From: Dehalococcoidales bacterium
Lineage (GTDB): Bacteria > Chloroflexota > Dehalococcoidia > Lucifugimonadales > Lucifugimonadaceae
Reading direction: 5' to 3'
NCBI GenBank assembly: GCA_009937255.1
Contig: JAACCT010000015.1
Span: 55,431-119,430, forward strand
DNA: 64,000 nucleotides
Positions 53,478-61,939 of the stretch are shown here, in pieces. The translations under genes were made by a program, and so were the position numbers. Positions within the stretch are counted from its first letter, which is position 1. Every line of letters starts with the position of its first letter. Under the pieces are notes generated by a model that was given only the letters and a program-made list of their open reading frames with translations, made no database searches and was not told the DNA's origin.

Positions 53478-54410
53478 ATGAAATTTTGTTATGCTAACAG
53501 AAGAATGACTTTGTATCCTAATTCAGTAGATCCTTGGGATATTGATCCTGATGACTATACTGATGAATTCCTAACTAAAGTCAAAGAAATGGGTTTTGAT
53601 GCCTTAGAAATTTCTACTGAAACTTTAGATAGAATCAGTAATACAAAAGATGGAATAAATAACTTTAATACTAAAGTAAAATCTTTTGGTTTAGAAATCG
53701 GAGCTATTAGAAGCGGAGGGACTCTTACTGAGGCTAAAAATGGACCAGAAAATATAAAAAAGATGAATAAAGCAATTGAATATGGTAAATTATGTGGATC
53801 TGAAGTCATTAATGGAGCTATTAGTGCACCACTTAGATTTCCTGGTAACCCTGTAGGTAGTTTGCCTGCATCAGGTAGTGGATGGACTAAATCACAAGAT
53901 TCATCAAAAGAAGCTAATATGTGGGTTTATGATCATTTAGCGAAAATTTATCAAGAAGCATGCGATAAAGCTATGGATAATAATATAAATTTATCAGTTG
54001 AAATTCATCAAAATTCCCCTATAGATAATTCTTGGTCTGCTGTTTATTTACATAAATTAGTATCTAGAAAAAACTTTGGAATTAATCCTGATTTAGGTAA
54101 TGTTTTATGGAATTACGATCAACCAGAGGAGACTTTTGAAGATTGTATAGATAATGTTGCATCAATATCAAATTATTGGCATTGCAAAAATCTTCAGACT
54201 GTCTATCATCCTGAAAATCAACGATCTGTATTTATTAGAGTTCCATTACCAGATGGAGAAATTGATTATAGATATGCTATAACTTCTCTAACTAATGCTG
54301 GTTATGAGGGCTATATGTCTATTGAAGGGACTCAAAATGGAGATCAATTTTATAAAGATTTTCAAAGTATTAATTATGCAAAAAGTATAATTAAATCACT
54401 AGATATCTAG
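53478..54410 (+). CDS. sugar phosphate isomerase/epimerase-like TIM barrel
   Basis: 310 residues of the AP endonuclease 2 / xylose isomerase-like fold. Candidate metal ligands: Glu in VEIHQNSP, Asp/Asn in INPDLGN, His in YWHCKNLQ, Glu in SIEGTQNGD. The AAGGTGG Shine-Dalgarno is strong. Such proteins isomerise ketoses or inositol derivatives. Divergent from the MFS cluster and convergent with another MFS (12-base tail overlap). Substrate not identifiable. Confidence 0.82.
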   Translation: MKFCYANRRMTLYPNSVDPWDIDPDDYTDEFLTKVKEMGFDALEISTETLDRISNTKDGINNFNTKVKSFGLEIGAIRSGGTLTEAKNGPENIKKMNKAIEYGKLCGSEVINGAISAPLRFPGNPVGSLPASGSGWTKSQDSSKEANMWVYDHLAKIYQEACDKAMDNNINLSVEIHQNSPIDNSWSAVYLHKLVSRKNFGINPDLGNVLWNYDQPEETFEDCIDNVASISNYWHCKNLQTVYHPENQRSVFIRVPLPDGEIDYRYAITSLTNAGYEGYMSIEGTQNGDQFYKDFQSINYAKSIIKSLDI

Positions 54411-55634
54411 TGATTTTGGAGCTTTACCAAATTTAGAAACCCAAACTAATATAATCGAAAAAATAAATAGTATTGAAAATCCAAAAAATGCATTTCTGTA
54501 TGACCCAGTTTGGTCATGGGTTATACCTGCAATTAGTGGTCCAATAGCCATTGGAATTGCTGTTAAAAAAGCATTTATACCCATCATTGTGCCAAGGTTT
54601 TTTAAACCAAATTGTTCAACCAAAACTAGAGCAATAAGTGCTCCAAATGCACCAAATCCTAATCCGTAAATGAAACATCCTATCCACAAAATTATTAAAT
54701 TATTGCCAATACATAAAACCATCACACCTATAGTTTGAAAAAACAGACTTAATATAAGAGTTTTTCTTGCTGTATATTTTTCACTAGCTCTTCCAAAAGA
54801 TAATTTACCAATAACTCCCATTACTGCAATCATCATTAAGCAAGCAGTTGAAATACTTTCTGTCATTCCCTCATCTTCTAAATACTGAGTTAATTGAGTA
54901 AGTATACCTTGATATGTTAAAACTCCTATCATTATAGATATATTTATGGCCCAAAACCTAAAAGATTTTAAAGCTTCTATTAAATCAAAGCCCCATTTAG
55001 ATTGTTTTTTTACTAAATCAAGATCTTCAAGATTTCTATTAGTTCTTATAGATTCTTTTTCAATTAAATCGGTTGATTCAGACATAATAAAATAAGCTGC
55101 AATAGCAAGCATTAACATAATTAATCCAAAAATCAAATAGGCAGATTGCCAATTAGAAAATGATATAACTGAAGCTGCTAGTGCTGGCATTGTAAATCCT
55201 CCAAAATTATTTCCAGAAGTTACAGCACCCATTACTCTTCCTCTAGTTTTAGGAAACCAAAGTGGAACAATCTTACCAGATGTTATTTGAGTTGCACCTG
55301 GAAATCCAGCATATACCAAAGCACTATATAAATACCATTGCCAAAGACTTGAAATTGTGGGCCTAAGTAAAAACCCTAAACTAATAATTAATAAAGATAT
55401 TAACAAAACATATTTAATTCCATATTTATCAGCAGCTTTCCCAAGAATGGGTCCTGTAATTCCTGATACAAATGCTAATGAAAGAGCTCCATTTAATGGT
55501 GTTTTACTCCATCCAAATTCATTCTGCAACGGTGTAGCAAATTGTCCAAAAGCATACTGAGACATCCCAATAGATAAACCTGTAGATAAAAATGCTATTA
55601 ATGCTATTTGATAACCTCTGTAAGGTGTTTTCAT
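54399..55634 (-). CDS. MFS transporter (monocarboxylate/oxalate-formate type)
   Basis: 411 residues. FATPLQNEFGWSKTPLNGALSLAF and the GPILGKAADKYGIKYVLL loop resemble the OFA/MCT branch, which carries monocarboxylates or oxalate-formate. 12 helices. Divergent from the NHL-repeat operon across 121 bases. Assignment of substrate is inference. Confidence 0.83.
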   Translation of the reverse strand: MKTPYRGYQIALIAFLSTGLSIGMSQYAFGQFATPLQNEFGWSKTPLNGALSLAFVSGITGPILGKAADKYGIKYVLLISLLIISLGFLLRPTISSLWQWYLYSALVYAGFPGATQITSGKIVPLWFPKTRGRVMGAVTSGNNFGGFTMPALAASVISFSNWQSAYLIFGLIMLMLAIAAYFIMSESTDLIEKESIRTNRNLEDLDLVKKQSKWGFDLIEALKSFRFWAINISIMIGVLTYQGILTQLTQYLEDEGMTESISTACLMMIAVMGVIGKLSFGRASEKYTARKTLILSLFFQTIGVMVLCIGNNLIILWIGCFIYGLGFGAFGALIALVLVEQFGLKNLGTMMGINAFLTAIPMAIGPLIAGITHDQTGSYRNAFFGFSILFIFSIILVWVSKFGKAPKSLDI

Positions 55635-55702
55635 AGGAATACCCAGTAAAATGTACTTTAGTAGAAAATAATGAATTTATTTCATGTTATAGCTTCATTA
55701 AA

Positions 55703-55747
55703 TATAATCAAACATCTATTATTACTGAAAATAGAGATTATTACTGA
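55703..55747 (+). promoter_or_regulatory. -10 element and 11-base direct repeat before the NHL-repeat operon
   Basis: TATAAT at 55703-55708 is a perfect -10, though a -35 at 16 bases (TTCATG) is poor. Between it and the start lie two copies of ATTATTACTGA (55718-55728 and 55737-55747), 19 bases centre to centre, about two helical turns. They would sit in the early transcribed region, fitting a repressor site. The GAGAGGGA after the second copy is the Shine-Dalgarno. Confidence 0.35.
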
Positions 55748-55755
55748 GAGGGAAA

Positions 55756-56703
55756 ATGATGACAATTAATAATTTATTATATGAGCCTGTAGAAAATTGG
55801 GCTAAAGTTCCTATGGGGATTTCTTTTTATGGTGACTGTGGAGGGGTTGCAGTTGATTCAAAAGATAATGTTTATGTTTTCAACAGAGGAACAGATCCTG
55901 TTTGCGTTTTTGATGAATCAGGAAATTTCTTAAGATCTTTTGGTCATGGAGAATTTGATAGACCTCATGGAATAGAAATAGATAGTGAAGATAATATTTA
56001 TCTTGTAGATGATGGTCCTGGTAATTTTATACAAAAAAGAAAAAACGATGGAGAAATAGTTTTTACAGTTGGAGAAAGAGGTAAGGAAGCTCCTTGGCAA
56101 GAAGGAGGTATGTTTAACCGACCTACAGACATTGCAATACATCCAGAAACAGGAGAGTTATTTATATCCGATGGTTATGGAAATTCTAGAGTTCATAAGT
56201 TAACTCCTGATGGGAAACATATTAAAAGCTGGGGAGTACCTGGGACTGGTAATGGAGAATTTTCATTACCTCATAATATTTCAATGATAGGTAATGATAA
56301 AGTAATCGTAGCTGATAGAGAAAATTTTAGGCTACAAATATTTGATTTAGATGGTAATTATTTAGATCAATGGCATTTACATCATCCAATGTCAGTTACA
56401 GAAGGTAAAAATGGGGATGATAATTTATATATTGGAGAAATGGGTCCTCCTGACGTTCAAATAGGTGTTCCTGGACTCGGTAATAGAATAGTAGTTTTAT
56501 CACCATCAGGAGAAAAAATTACTCATTTTGGAGAAGGCTTGCCAGGTCAAAATGCAGATCAATTTGTTGCCCCTCATGGAGTAACTACAGATTCAAAAGG
56601 AAATGTATATGTAGGTGAAGTTGCGTGGACATTTTGGGGATCTAAACAAGATCCACAACCTCTTGGAGAATTGATTTCATTAAGAAAATGGATAAAAAAA
56701 TAA
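55756..56703 (+). CDS. NHL-repeat beta-propeller protein, PAL-like, copy 1
   Basis: 315 residues; ATG at 55756 or the next at 55759. NHL units include the FDRPHGIEIDSEDNIYLVDDG block, FNRPTDIAIHPETGELFISDGYGNSRVH, FSLPHNISM and FVAPHGVTTDSKGNVYV. The pattern is that of peptidyl-alpha-hydroxyglycine amidating-lyase-like six-bladed propellers, which may bind a metal by the paired His (PHG). No signal peptide seen. First of three consecutive paralogues; spacing 15 bases to copy 2. Confidence 0.85.
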   Translation: MMTINNLLYEPVENWAKVPMGISFYGDCGGVAVDSKDNVYVFNRGTDPVCVFDESGNFLRSFGHGEFDRPHGIEIDSEDNIYLVDDGPGNFIQKRKNDGEIVFTVGERGKEAPWQEGGMFNRPTDIAIHPETGELFISDGYGNSRVHKLTPDGKHIKSWGVPGTGNGEFSLPHNISMIGNDKVIVADRENFRLQIFDLDGNYLDQWHLHHPMSVTEGKNGDDNLYIGEMGPPDVQIGVPGLGNRIVVLSPSGEKITHFGEGLPGQNADQFVAPHGVTTDSKGNVYVGEVAWTFWGSKQDPQPLGELISLRKWIKK

Positions 56704-56718
56704 TTTAAAGGAAATCTT

Positions 56719-57645
56719 ATGAATAAAAATAATAGTTATACTCCAGAACCTTTATGGGCTAAACTTCCTCATCCTATGAGGTTTCAAGAAGCAACTAGTG
56801 TTGCTACTGATTCGAATGATGACGTTTATGTTTTTAATAGAGGTGCATATCCTTTGATAATTTTTGATAAAAAAGGAAATTATAAGAATCATTGGGGGGT
56901 AGGTGAATTTGATAGACCTCACGGTATAAGGATTGATAAAAATGATGATTTATTTCTTATTGATGATATAGGTCATATAGTTCAGAAGAGAAAAAAAAAT
57001 GGGGAAGTAATTTTTACAATTGGTGAAAAAGGAAAGCCGGCCAAATGGCAAGGAGGGGATTATTTTAATAGACCTACGGATGTAGCCATAGATAATGAAA
57101 CAGGAAATATTTTTGTTTCAGATGGATATGGTAATTCTAGAATACATAAATTTGATTCATCTGGGAAACATATTAAGAGTTGGGGTAAGCCGGGATCAGA
57201 AAATGGTGAATTTTCACTCCCTCATAATATAAGTATTTTTGATACAAATAAAATTGCTTTGTGTGACAGAGAAAATTTTAGAGTACAGATTTTTGATCTT
57301 GATGGTAATTATCTTGATCAGTGGCATTTTCATAGGCCTATAGCTATTTATTCTGATCAATATTCTAAAGAAATATTTGTGGCTGAAGCTGGAGCTCCTG
57401 ATGTTCAAGAAGGAGTACCTAATTTAGGATTAAGAGTCGTAGTTGTTAATGAAAATGGAGAAATGCTTTCTTCATTTGGTAAAGGAACTTTAGGAGAACA
57501 GCCAGATCAATTGATAGGACCTCACGGTATATCTGTTGATTCAGAAGGATCTGTATATATAGCTGAAGTATCATTTACCGCTTATGGATCTAAGCAAGAT
57601 CTCCCAAGAGAAGTTGTTTCACTACGAAAATGGATAAGGAGCTAA
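56719..57645 (+). CDS. NHL-repeat beta-propeller protein, PAL-like, copy 2
   Basis: 308 residues, closest to copy 1 by eye (VYVFNRGAYPLIIFD, EFDRPHGIRIDKNDDLFLIDD, FNRPTDVAIDNETGNIFVSDGYGNSRIH, QIFDLDGNYLDQWHFHRP). AAAGGAAA Shine-Dalgarno before the ATG. Three bases before copy 3. Probably a tandem duplication that has diverged in the blade edges; no catalytic residue beyond the conserved His/Asp set can be named. Confidence 0.84.
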   Translation: MNKNNSYTPEPLWAKLPHPMRFQEATSVATDSNDDVYVFNRGAYPLIIFDKKGNYKNHWGVGEFDRPHGIRIDKNDDLFLIDDIGHIVQKRKKNGEVIFTIGEKGKPAKWQGGDYFNRPTDVAIDNETGNIFVSDGYGNSRIHKFDSSGKHIKSWGKPGSENGEFSLPHNISIFDTNKIALCDRENFRVQIFDLDGNYLDQWHFHRPIAIYSDQYSKEIFVAEAGAPDVQEGVPNLGLRVVVVNENGEMLSSFGKGTLGEQPDQLIGPHGISVDSEGSVYIAEVSFTAYGSKQDLPREVVSLRKWIRS

Positions 57646-57648
57646 ATA

Positions 57649-58542
57649 ATGATAGTTGGAGAAGGTAAATTTAAGTATGAATTAGATAATAGCTGGCCAA
57701 AATCTATTCCTGAATATTGGAATTTAGGCCAATGTGCAGATATTGATATTGATAAAAATGATGATGCTTGGGTTTTTTCTAGAGGATTACACCCTGTAAC
57801 CAAATGGTCAAATGATGGTAATTTTGTAGGTTCTTGGGGCTATAAGGGTGATCAAAAGGGAGAGTTTAAAATTGCTCATGGATTAAATATTGATAATGAA
57901 GGATTTATATGGCTTACAGATCATCAAACTCATCAAGTTACTAAGCATAAACCAAATGGAGAATGTGTATTAGAATTAGGAGAATTTGGATTTGCTAATT
58001 TTACTCTTACAACAGATGGTACTCTTGGAAATCCATTCAATATGCCGACAGGATCAAGTATTGCTCCAGATGGTAAAATTTTTGTTAGTGATGGATATGG
58101 AAATAGGAGAGTTCATAGATTTTCCAAAGAAGGGGAGCATGAAATTTCTTGGGGAGAGCATGGAACATCTGAAGGTAAATTCTCAATTGTTCATAAATTA
58201 GGAGTTTCAGAGGATAACAGGGTATTTGTGTGTGACAGAGAAAACGATAGGATTCAAATTTTTTCTAGAGAAGGAGAATTATTAGAAATATGGACTAATG
58301 GATTAGCTGGTCCTGGTGATATTTATTTCCAAGATGACATTGTTTATGTTGTAGAACAGGGCGGTGGAAATGGCATGTCTATCTGGAACCTAAACGGAGA
58401 CTTGATCACTAGATGGAGAGGTGTTCCAGAAGTATGTGAAGCAGCACATGGATGTGCTGTTGACTCCAAAGGTAACATTTTTATAGCTGAAATTGGCGAA
58501 GGTTCTGTTGGCCAAAGAATTAGAAAGCTTAATAAAATTTAA
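57649..58542 (+). CDS. NHL-repeat beta-propeller protein, PAL-like, copy 3
   Basis: 297 residues, more divergent than copies 1 and 2 but retaining FKIAHGLNIDNEGFIWLTDHQ, FNMPTGSSIAPDGKIFVSDGYGNRRVH and CAVDSKGNIFIAEIG. Shares the tail-to-tail TTAA stop overlap with the malate synthase gene. Completes a three-gene operon. Confidence 0.82.
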   Translation: MIVGEGKFKYELDNSWPKSIPEYWNLGQCADIDIDKNDDAWVFSRGLHPVTKWSNDGNFVGSWGYKGDQKGEFKIAHGLNIDNEGFIWLTDHQTHQVTKHKPNGECVLELGEFGFANFTLTTDGTLGNPFNMPTGSSIAPDGKIFVSDGYGNRRVHRFSKEGEHEISWGEHGTSEGKFSIVHKLGVSEDNRVFVCDRENDRIQIFSREGELLEIWTNGLAGPGDIYFQDDIVYVVEQGGGNGMSIWNLNGDLITRWRGVPEVCEAAHGCAVDSKGNIFIAEIGEGSVGQRIRKLNKI

Positions 58543-59618
58543 AAAGCATCTTTTTCATTTGCTATATCATCTAAATCTTTTCTTGAATATGAACCTAGTG
58601 ATCTGAAATTAAATTCAGTATAATTTTTTATCCATTGCATGGCTATCTTAGAAGAATCTTCATATTTATTTATTTGATCATCTGAAGCATTTTCACCTAG
58701 CAATTTAATAATATCTTTAGTTTCATCTAAGATTATTTCTTTTACTAATTTGTAAGAGTGCTCTTGTTCAGTGTCTTCAGAAAATGATTTATGTATAATT
58801 CTTTGAGCAATTTGTCCTGTAGAAATTCTAGCAGTTGCTAAATCTTCCATCAAAGCAGGCCTTTTACCTGGCTTACCAGCCAACCTGTCTATTCCTTTAG
58901 CACCTCTTCCATTTAACCATCCTTCAATATATTCTAGTAAAGTTCTAATATTTTGCCTTGTACCTTCTTTTGTTAATGTACCGTTTAGATTATCAATTTT
59001 TACTGGATAATTATCAGGATTTTTCATTTCGTCTGTAGGTTCCCATCCTGATTCTCTTAATTTTTTAAAGGGTTCTGAAGCTGGATCCATGTGGTAAATA
59101 TGAGCTACCCATGCTCTAATAAATCCTTGATTAGCTTCCCATTCTTTATCAGCTTTTATTGATTTAGCAGCTTCAATATTTACTTCTTCATCTTTAGACG
59201 GTAGAGCTGTTGCCATACCTCCAATCGGTACTGCATTATGTTTTAGACAAACTGCTACTAATCTTCTGAATATGTTAGACATAAATTCAGTATTTTGAAT
59301 AGTTACATCAAATCTATCTGGCCAAACAAATTCTTTATCATGCATTACATATTCTAAAATACTTGCTTTCAGATCCCATCTTGCTGCATTTAATCCAGCA
59401 GCATAATCTCCTAGTGCAAAAAGCATTTCTTCCATTTGAAATACAGCTGGCAAAGATTCTATTAGAATAATTGCTTTTATATTAATGTTAGAAATTTCAG
59501 GGACAGAATTCTTAATTTCAGTAAATAAATTATTATAAAATTTTGTCTCCCTAGCTGATTCAGTTTTAGGTATATAGAAATAAACACCATCTCCTTTTTT
59601 ATGTTGTTCTCTTCCACC
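58539..59618 (-). CDS. aceB: malate synthase, C-terminal part (after frameshift)
   Basis: The ORF track begins at a TTG (59453), but the frame stays open and homologous upstream to the homopolymer near 59619: FGGREQHKKGDGVYFYIPKTESARETKF then KAIILIESLPAVFQMEEMLFALGDYAAGLNAARWD. GGMATALPSK and GFIRAWVAH follow in the malate-synthase pattern. Converts glyoxylate and acetyl-CoA to malate. Without one base the two halves cannot make a single polypeptide. No isocitrate lyase is in the window. Confidence 0.85.
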   Translation of the reverse strand, partial: GGREQHKKGDGVYFYIPKTESARETKFYNNLFTEIKNSVPEISNINIKAIILIESLPAVFQMEEMLFALGDYAAGLNAARWDLKASILEYVMHDKEFVWPDRFDVTIQNTEFMSNIFRRLVAVCLKHNAVPIGGMATALPSKDEEVNIEAAKSIKADKEWEANQGFIRAWVAHIYHMDPASEPFKKLRESGWEPTDEMKNPDNYPVKIDNLNGTLTKEGTRQNIRTLLEYIEGWLNGRGAKGIDRLAGKPGKRPALMEDLATARISTGQIAQRIIHKSFSEDTEQEHSYKLVKEIILDETKDIIKLLGENASDDQINKYEDSSKIAMQWIKNYTEFNFRSLGSYSRKDLDDIANEKDAF

Positions 59619-60202
59619 AAAAAAAGAGTTAAAGCTGTTCCTAAAATAGTTGCTGCGATTGGAGATCCATCTATTTTTACCATAGGCTCATCTAAGTGCA
59701 AACCTCTTTCTCTATGCATAAAAAAAGGAATTTTTCCTGTTTGTAGCTCATAGTGTTTACCTGTTTTAGGATTGTCGAAAGAGAGTGTTCCTAAAGTTGC
59801 TTGCATTCTATTTCTTGCTGCTAATATGGAATCTTCAAGTGTATGTCCAGCTGCATCTTCATCATCATCTAAATCACCTTCAGCTCTTACTCCTCCTGGT
59901 CCAGGATTTAAGGCATTTATTAACATAGAAGCTATACTTGCAGGTCCAGATATTTCTATTCCTGGGGTTCTAAGATCTTCTGGAAGATCTTTTATCTCCC
60001 ATTCACCATTTGCGTCAGATTTAGCAAGAGGTGAAGGCATGGTACCATTTCTAGCTTTTTCTTGGTTTGCTAGCCTATCTTTTCTTATTTCTTTAACTTC
60101 ATTATTGAATTTATCATGTAAATTGACTAATAAATTTTTAAAGTCTTCAGTAAAAATATCATTACATTCTATATTAGATTGGTAGTATAATCTGTTTGTC
60201 AA
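59619..60202 (-). CDS. aceB: malate synthase, N-terminal part (before frameshift)
   Basis: TTG start at 60202 with AGGAG eight bases upstream. Reading goes through ELQTGKIPFFMHRERGLHLDEPMVKIDGSPIAATILGTALTL and then leaves the conserved frame at a run of seven A on the plus strand (59619-59625; seven T in the coding strand); eight T would keep FFGGREQHKKGDG in frame. The track's ORF to 59477 is the out-of-frame tail. With one added base the gene has about 554 residues, normal for malate synthase A. Downstream of rpoD by 71 bases. Confidence 0.85.
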
Positions 60203-60273
60203 AGTTATTGCTCCTATTAATACTTTTCTAAAAAAAGGATACTATTTTTTTCTGTTAAATCTACTTTGGAAAA

Positions 60274-61143
60274 CTATGAAATAAGTTCTTTCAAATCAGA
60301 AACATCTCTGTCAGATCTTAGTCTTCCAAGAGCCTTTCTTTCTATTTGACGAATTCTCTCTCGCGTAAGACTTAGATCTCTTCCAATTTCTTCAAGAGTT
60401 CTAGGTTTTCCATCTGTTATTCCAAATCGTAATTCGAGTACTTTTCTTTCTCTATCATTCAATTGACTTAAGACTGCATCAATATGACTTCTCATAGATG
60501 ATTGAGCAGCAACTTCAGGAGGAGTAGGAGTGGAATCATCTTCAATTAAGTCTCCAAGCTCATTTTCTCCTTCTTCTCCAATAGGAGTTTCAAGCGAAAC
60601 AGGTTCCTGGGCCATCTTTAAAATTTCTGCAACTTTATTAGGTTGCATTTCTAATCTATCGGATAATTCTTGAATAGAAGGTTCTCTATTATATTCTTGA
60701 GCAAGCTCTCTTCTTGATCGCATGATTTTATTTAAAGTTTCTACTACATGAACTGGTATTCTGATAGTCCTTGCTTGATCTGCAATAGCTCTAGTGATTC
60801 CTTGTCTAATCCACCAAGTTGCATAAGTGGAAAATTTAAACCCTTTTCTGAAATCAAATTTTTCAATAGCTCTCATTAATCCTATGTTTCCTTCTTGGAT
60901 TAAATCTAGCATTGATAATCCTCTATTCAGATGTTTTTTTGCTACTGATACAACAAGTCTAAGATTAGCTTCTCCTAAATGTTTTCTAGCTTTTTCACCT
61001 TCTTCTTTTAAAATCTGTAAATGTTGTTTTAAATTATTAGAATTTACTTTAGATAGTATTTCACCAAAGTTCTTAATAGGTTTTTCTATAATTAATTTTG
61101 AATCATTAGTGAACTTTTCCGGTATCAGTCTTCTTACTATAGA
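60274..61143 (-). CDS. rpoD: RNA polymerase sigma factor RpoD, C-terminal part (after in-frame TGA)
   Basis: The homologous frame is open from directly after the TGA ([11 protein letters not shown]) and contains [42 protein letters not shown] (region 2.1-2.2), [17 protein letters not shown] (2.4), regions 3.0-3.2 with a [11 protein letters not shown] linker, and [28 protein letters not shown] (4.2). The track start at 60912 is an internal Met. Directs RNA polymerase to -35/-10 promoters such as that at 44166. With the N part about 504 residues, the normal primary sigma size. Confidence 0.88.
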   Translation of the reverse strand, partial: SIVRRLIPEKFTNDSKLIIEKPIKNFGEILSKVNSNNLKQHLQILKEEGEKARKHLGEANLRLVVSVAKKHLNRGLSMLDLIQEGNIGLMRAIEKFDFRKGFKFSTYATWWIRQGITRAIADQARTIRIPVHVVETLNKIMRSRRELAQEYNREPSIQELSDRLEMQPNKVAEILKMAQEPVSLETPIGEEGENELGDLIEDDSTPTPPEVAAQSSMRSHIDAVLSQLNDRERKVLELRFGITDGKPRTLEEIGRDLSLTRERIRQIERKALGRLRSDRDVSDLKELIS

Positions 61144-61788
61144 TCACTCAATTAATTTTTCTTGAGTTTCTTCTAGTGGAATTCCTGTACTATCAGAAAC
61201 ATATTTAGCGGCTTGTAAGAAAATCTCATCAACTTTTTGTCCATCAATTATTTCTCTTATACCTTCATCATTAGTTAAATCTGATAGTAAAATTGATTCT
61301 TTAATATTTAGAAATTTTTTCAAAGATTTTATTACTTCAGAAAGATTAGAAATATTTTCTAATGATTTTTCTATAATAAATAAATTTAAATCTTTATTTA
61401 AATAAAAATCATTAGTGTAATCAAGTTCTTCTTCAGAAAAATCTGATGGTAAAACTAAAATCTTTTTTAAATAAATAGAACTTTCTATTGATCTTGCTAA
61501 AATAACTTCATCTTTTGCAGATAGTAAGCTTACTTTTCCTATTTCTTTAAGATACATCCTTACAGTATCATTACTTAATTCAGAATCATCTTTAGCTTTT
61601 TTTGTATCTCTATTTGATTCTCTTTCTTGTTCCCAACTTGTTAATTCTGAGCTTGAGAAAGATTTAAGATCTTGTTCTTCTTCGTTAGCTTCATCTTCTA
61701 AGCCTGATTTACCTGATCTGTGTATTTTTTCTTCATCATCAAAATCTTCTTCTAAGCCATTTTCTTCTTCGTTTGATTTTTCAACCAA
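61144..61788 (-). CDS. rpoD: RNA polymerase sigma factor RpoD, N-terminal part (ends at in-frame TGA)
   Basis: 214 residues, acidic and low complexity at first (NEEENGLEEDFDDEEK), then region 1.2: DTVRMYLKEIGKVSLLSAKDEVILARSIE. It ends EETQEKLIE then TGA at 61144-61146, then continues in the same frame with [11 protein letters not shown]. Relatives commonly have a hydrophobic residue here; TTA (Leu) for TGA would repair it. TGA is used as a real stop elsewhere in this window (nuoL, pabB), so general recoding is not supported. A primary sigma factor without its C-terminal part cannot function. Confidence 0.86.
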   Translation of the reverse strand: MVEKSNEEENGLEEDFDDEEKIHRSGKSGLEDEANEEEQDLKSFSSSELTSWEQERESNRDTKKAKDDSELSNDTVRMYLKEIGKVSLLSAKDEVILARSIESSIYLKKILVLPSDFSEEELDYTNDFYLNKDLNLFIIEKSLENISNLSEVIKSLKKFLNIKESILLSDLTNDEGIREIIDGQKVDEIFLQAAKYVSDSTGIPLEETQEKLIE

Positions 61789-61833
61789 TTGTTCTCTCCT
61801 TTTTTTCCCTCAAAAGTATATGTTATTTCATTT

Positions 61834-61877
61834 CAAGCAAAAAAAGAACCTATATTTAATACAGGTTTTTTAGCTTG
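61834..61877. repeat. long inverted repeat in the rpoD/aminotransferase divergent gap
   Basis: CAAGC (61834-61838) pairs with GCTTG (61873-61877) and AAAGAACCT (61843-61851) with AGGTTTTTT (61863-61871, one G-T pair), separated by an 11-base loop with an asymmetric A-rich bulge between the stems. The shape resembles a terminator with T-tract, yet no gene ends here; both neighbours start. It may lie in the rpoD leader RNA or act as a bidirectional barrier. Confidence 0.5.
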
Positions 61878-61939
61878 CCTCTTCTTTGTTATGAATGTAA
61901 TCTAAAAAAAATATATTTTTTGTATAAAGAGGACTATAA

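Noticed and set aside
59772-60185. 137-residue plus-strand ORF over malate synthase
   Set aside because: Antisense shadow; coding strand has the malate synthase motifs.
61144-61146. TGA reassigned to an amino acid
   Set aside because: TGA is a normal stop for nuoL, pabB and nuoJ in this window and Trp is coded by TGG.
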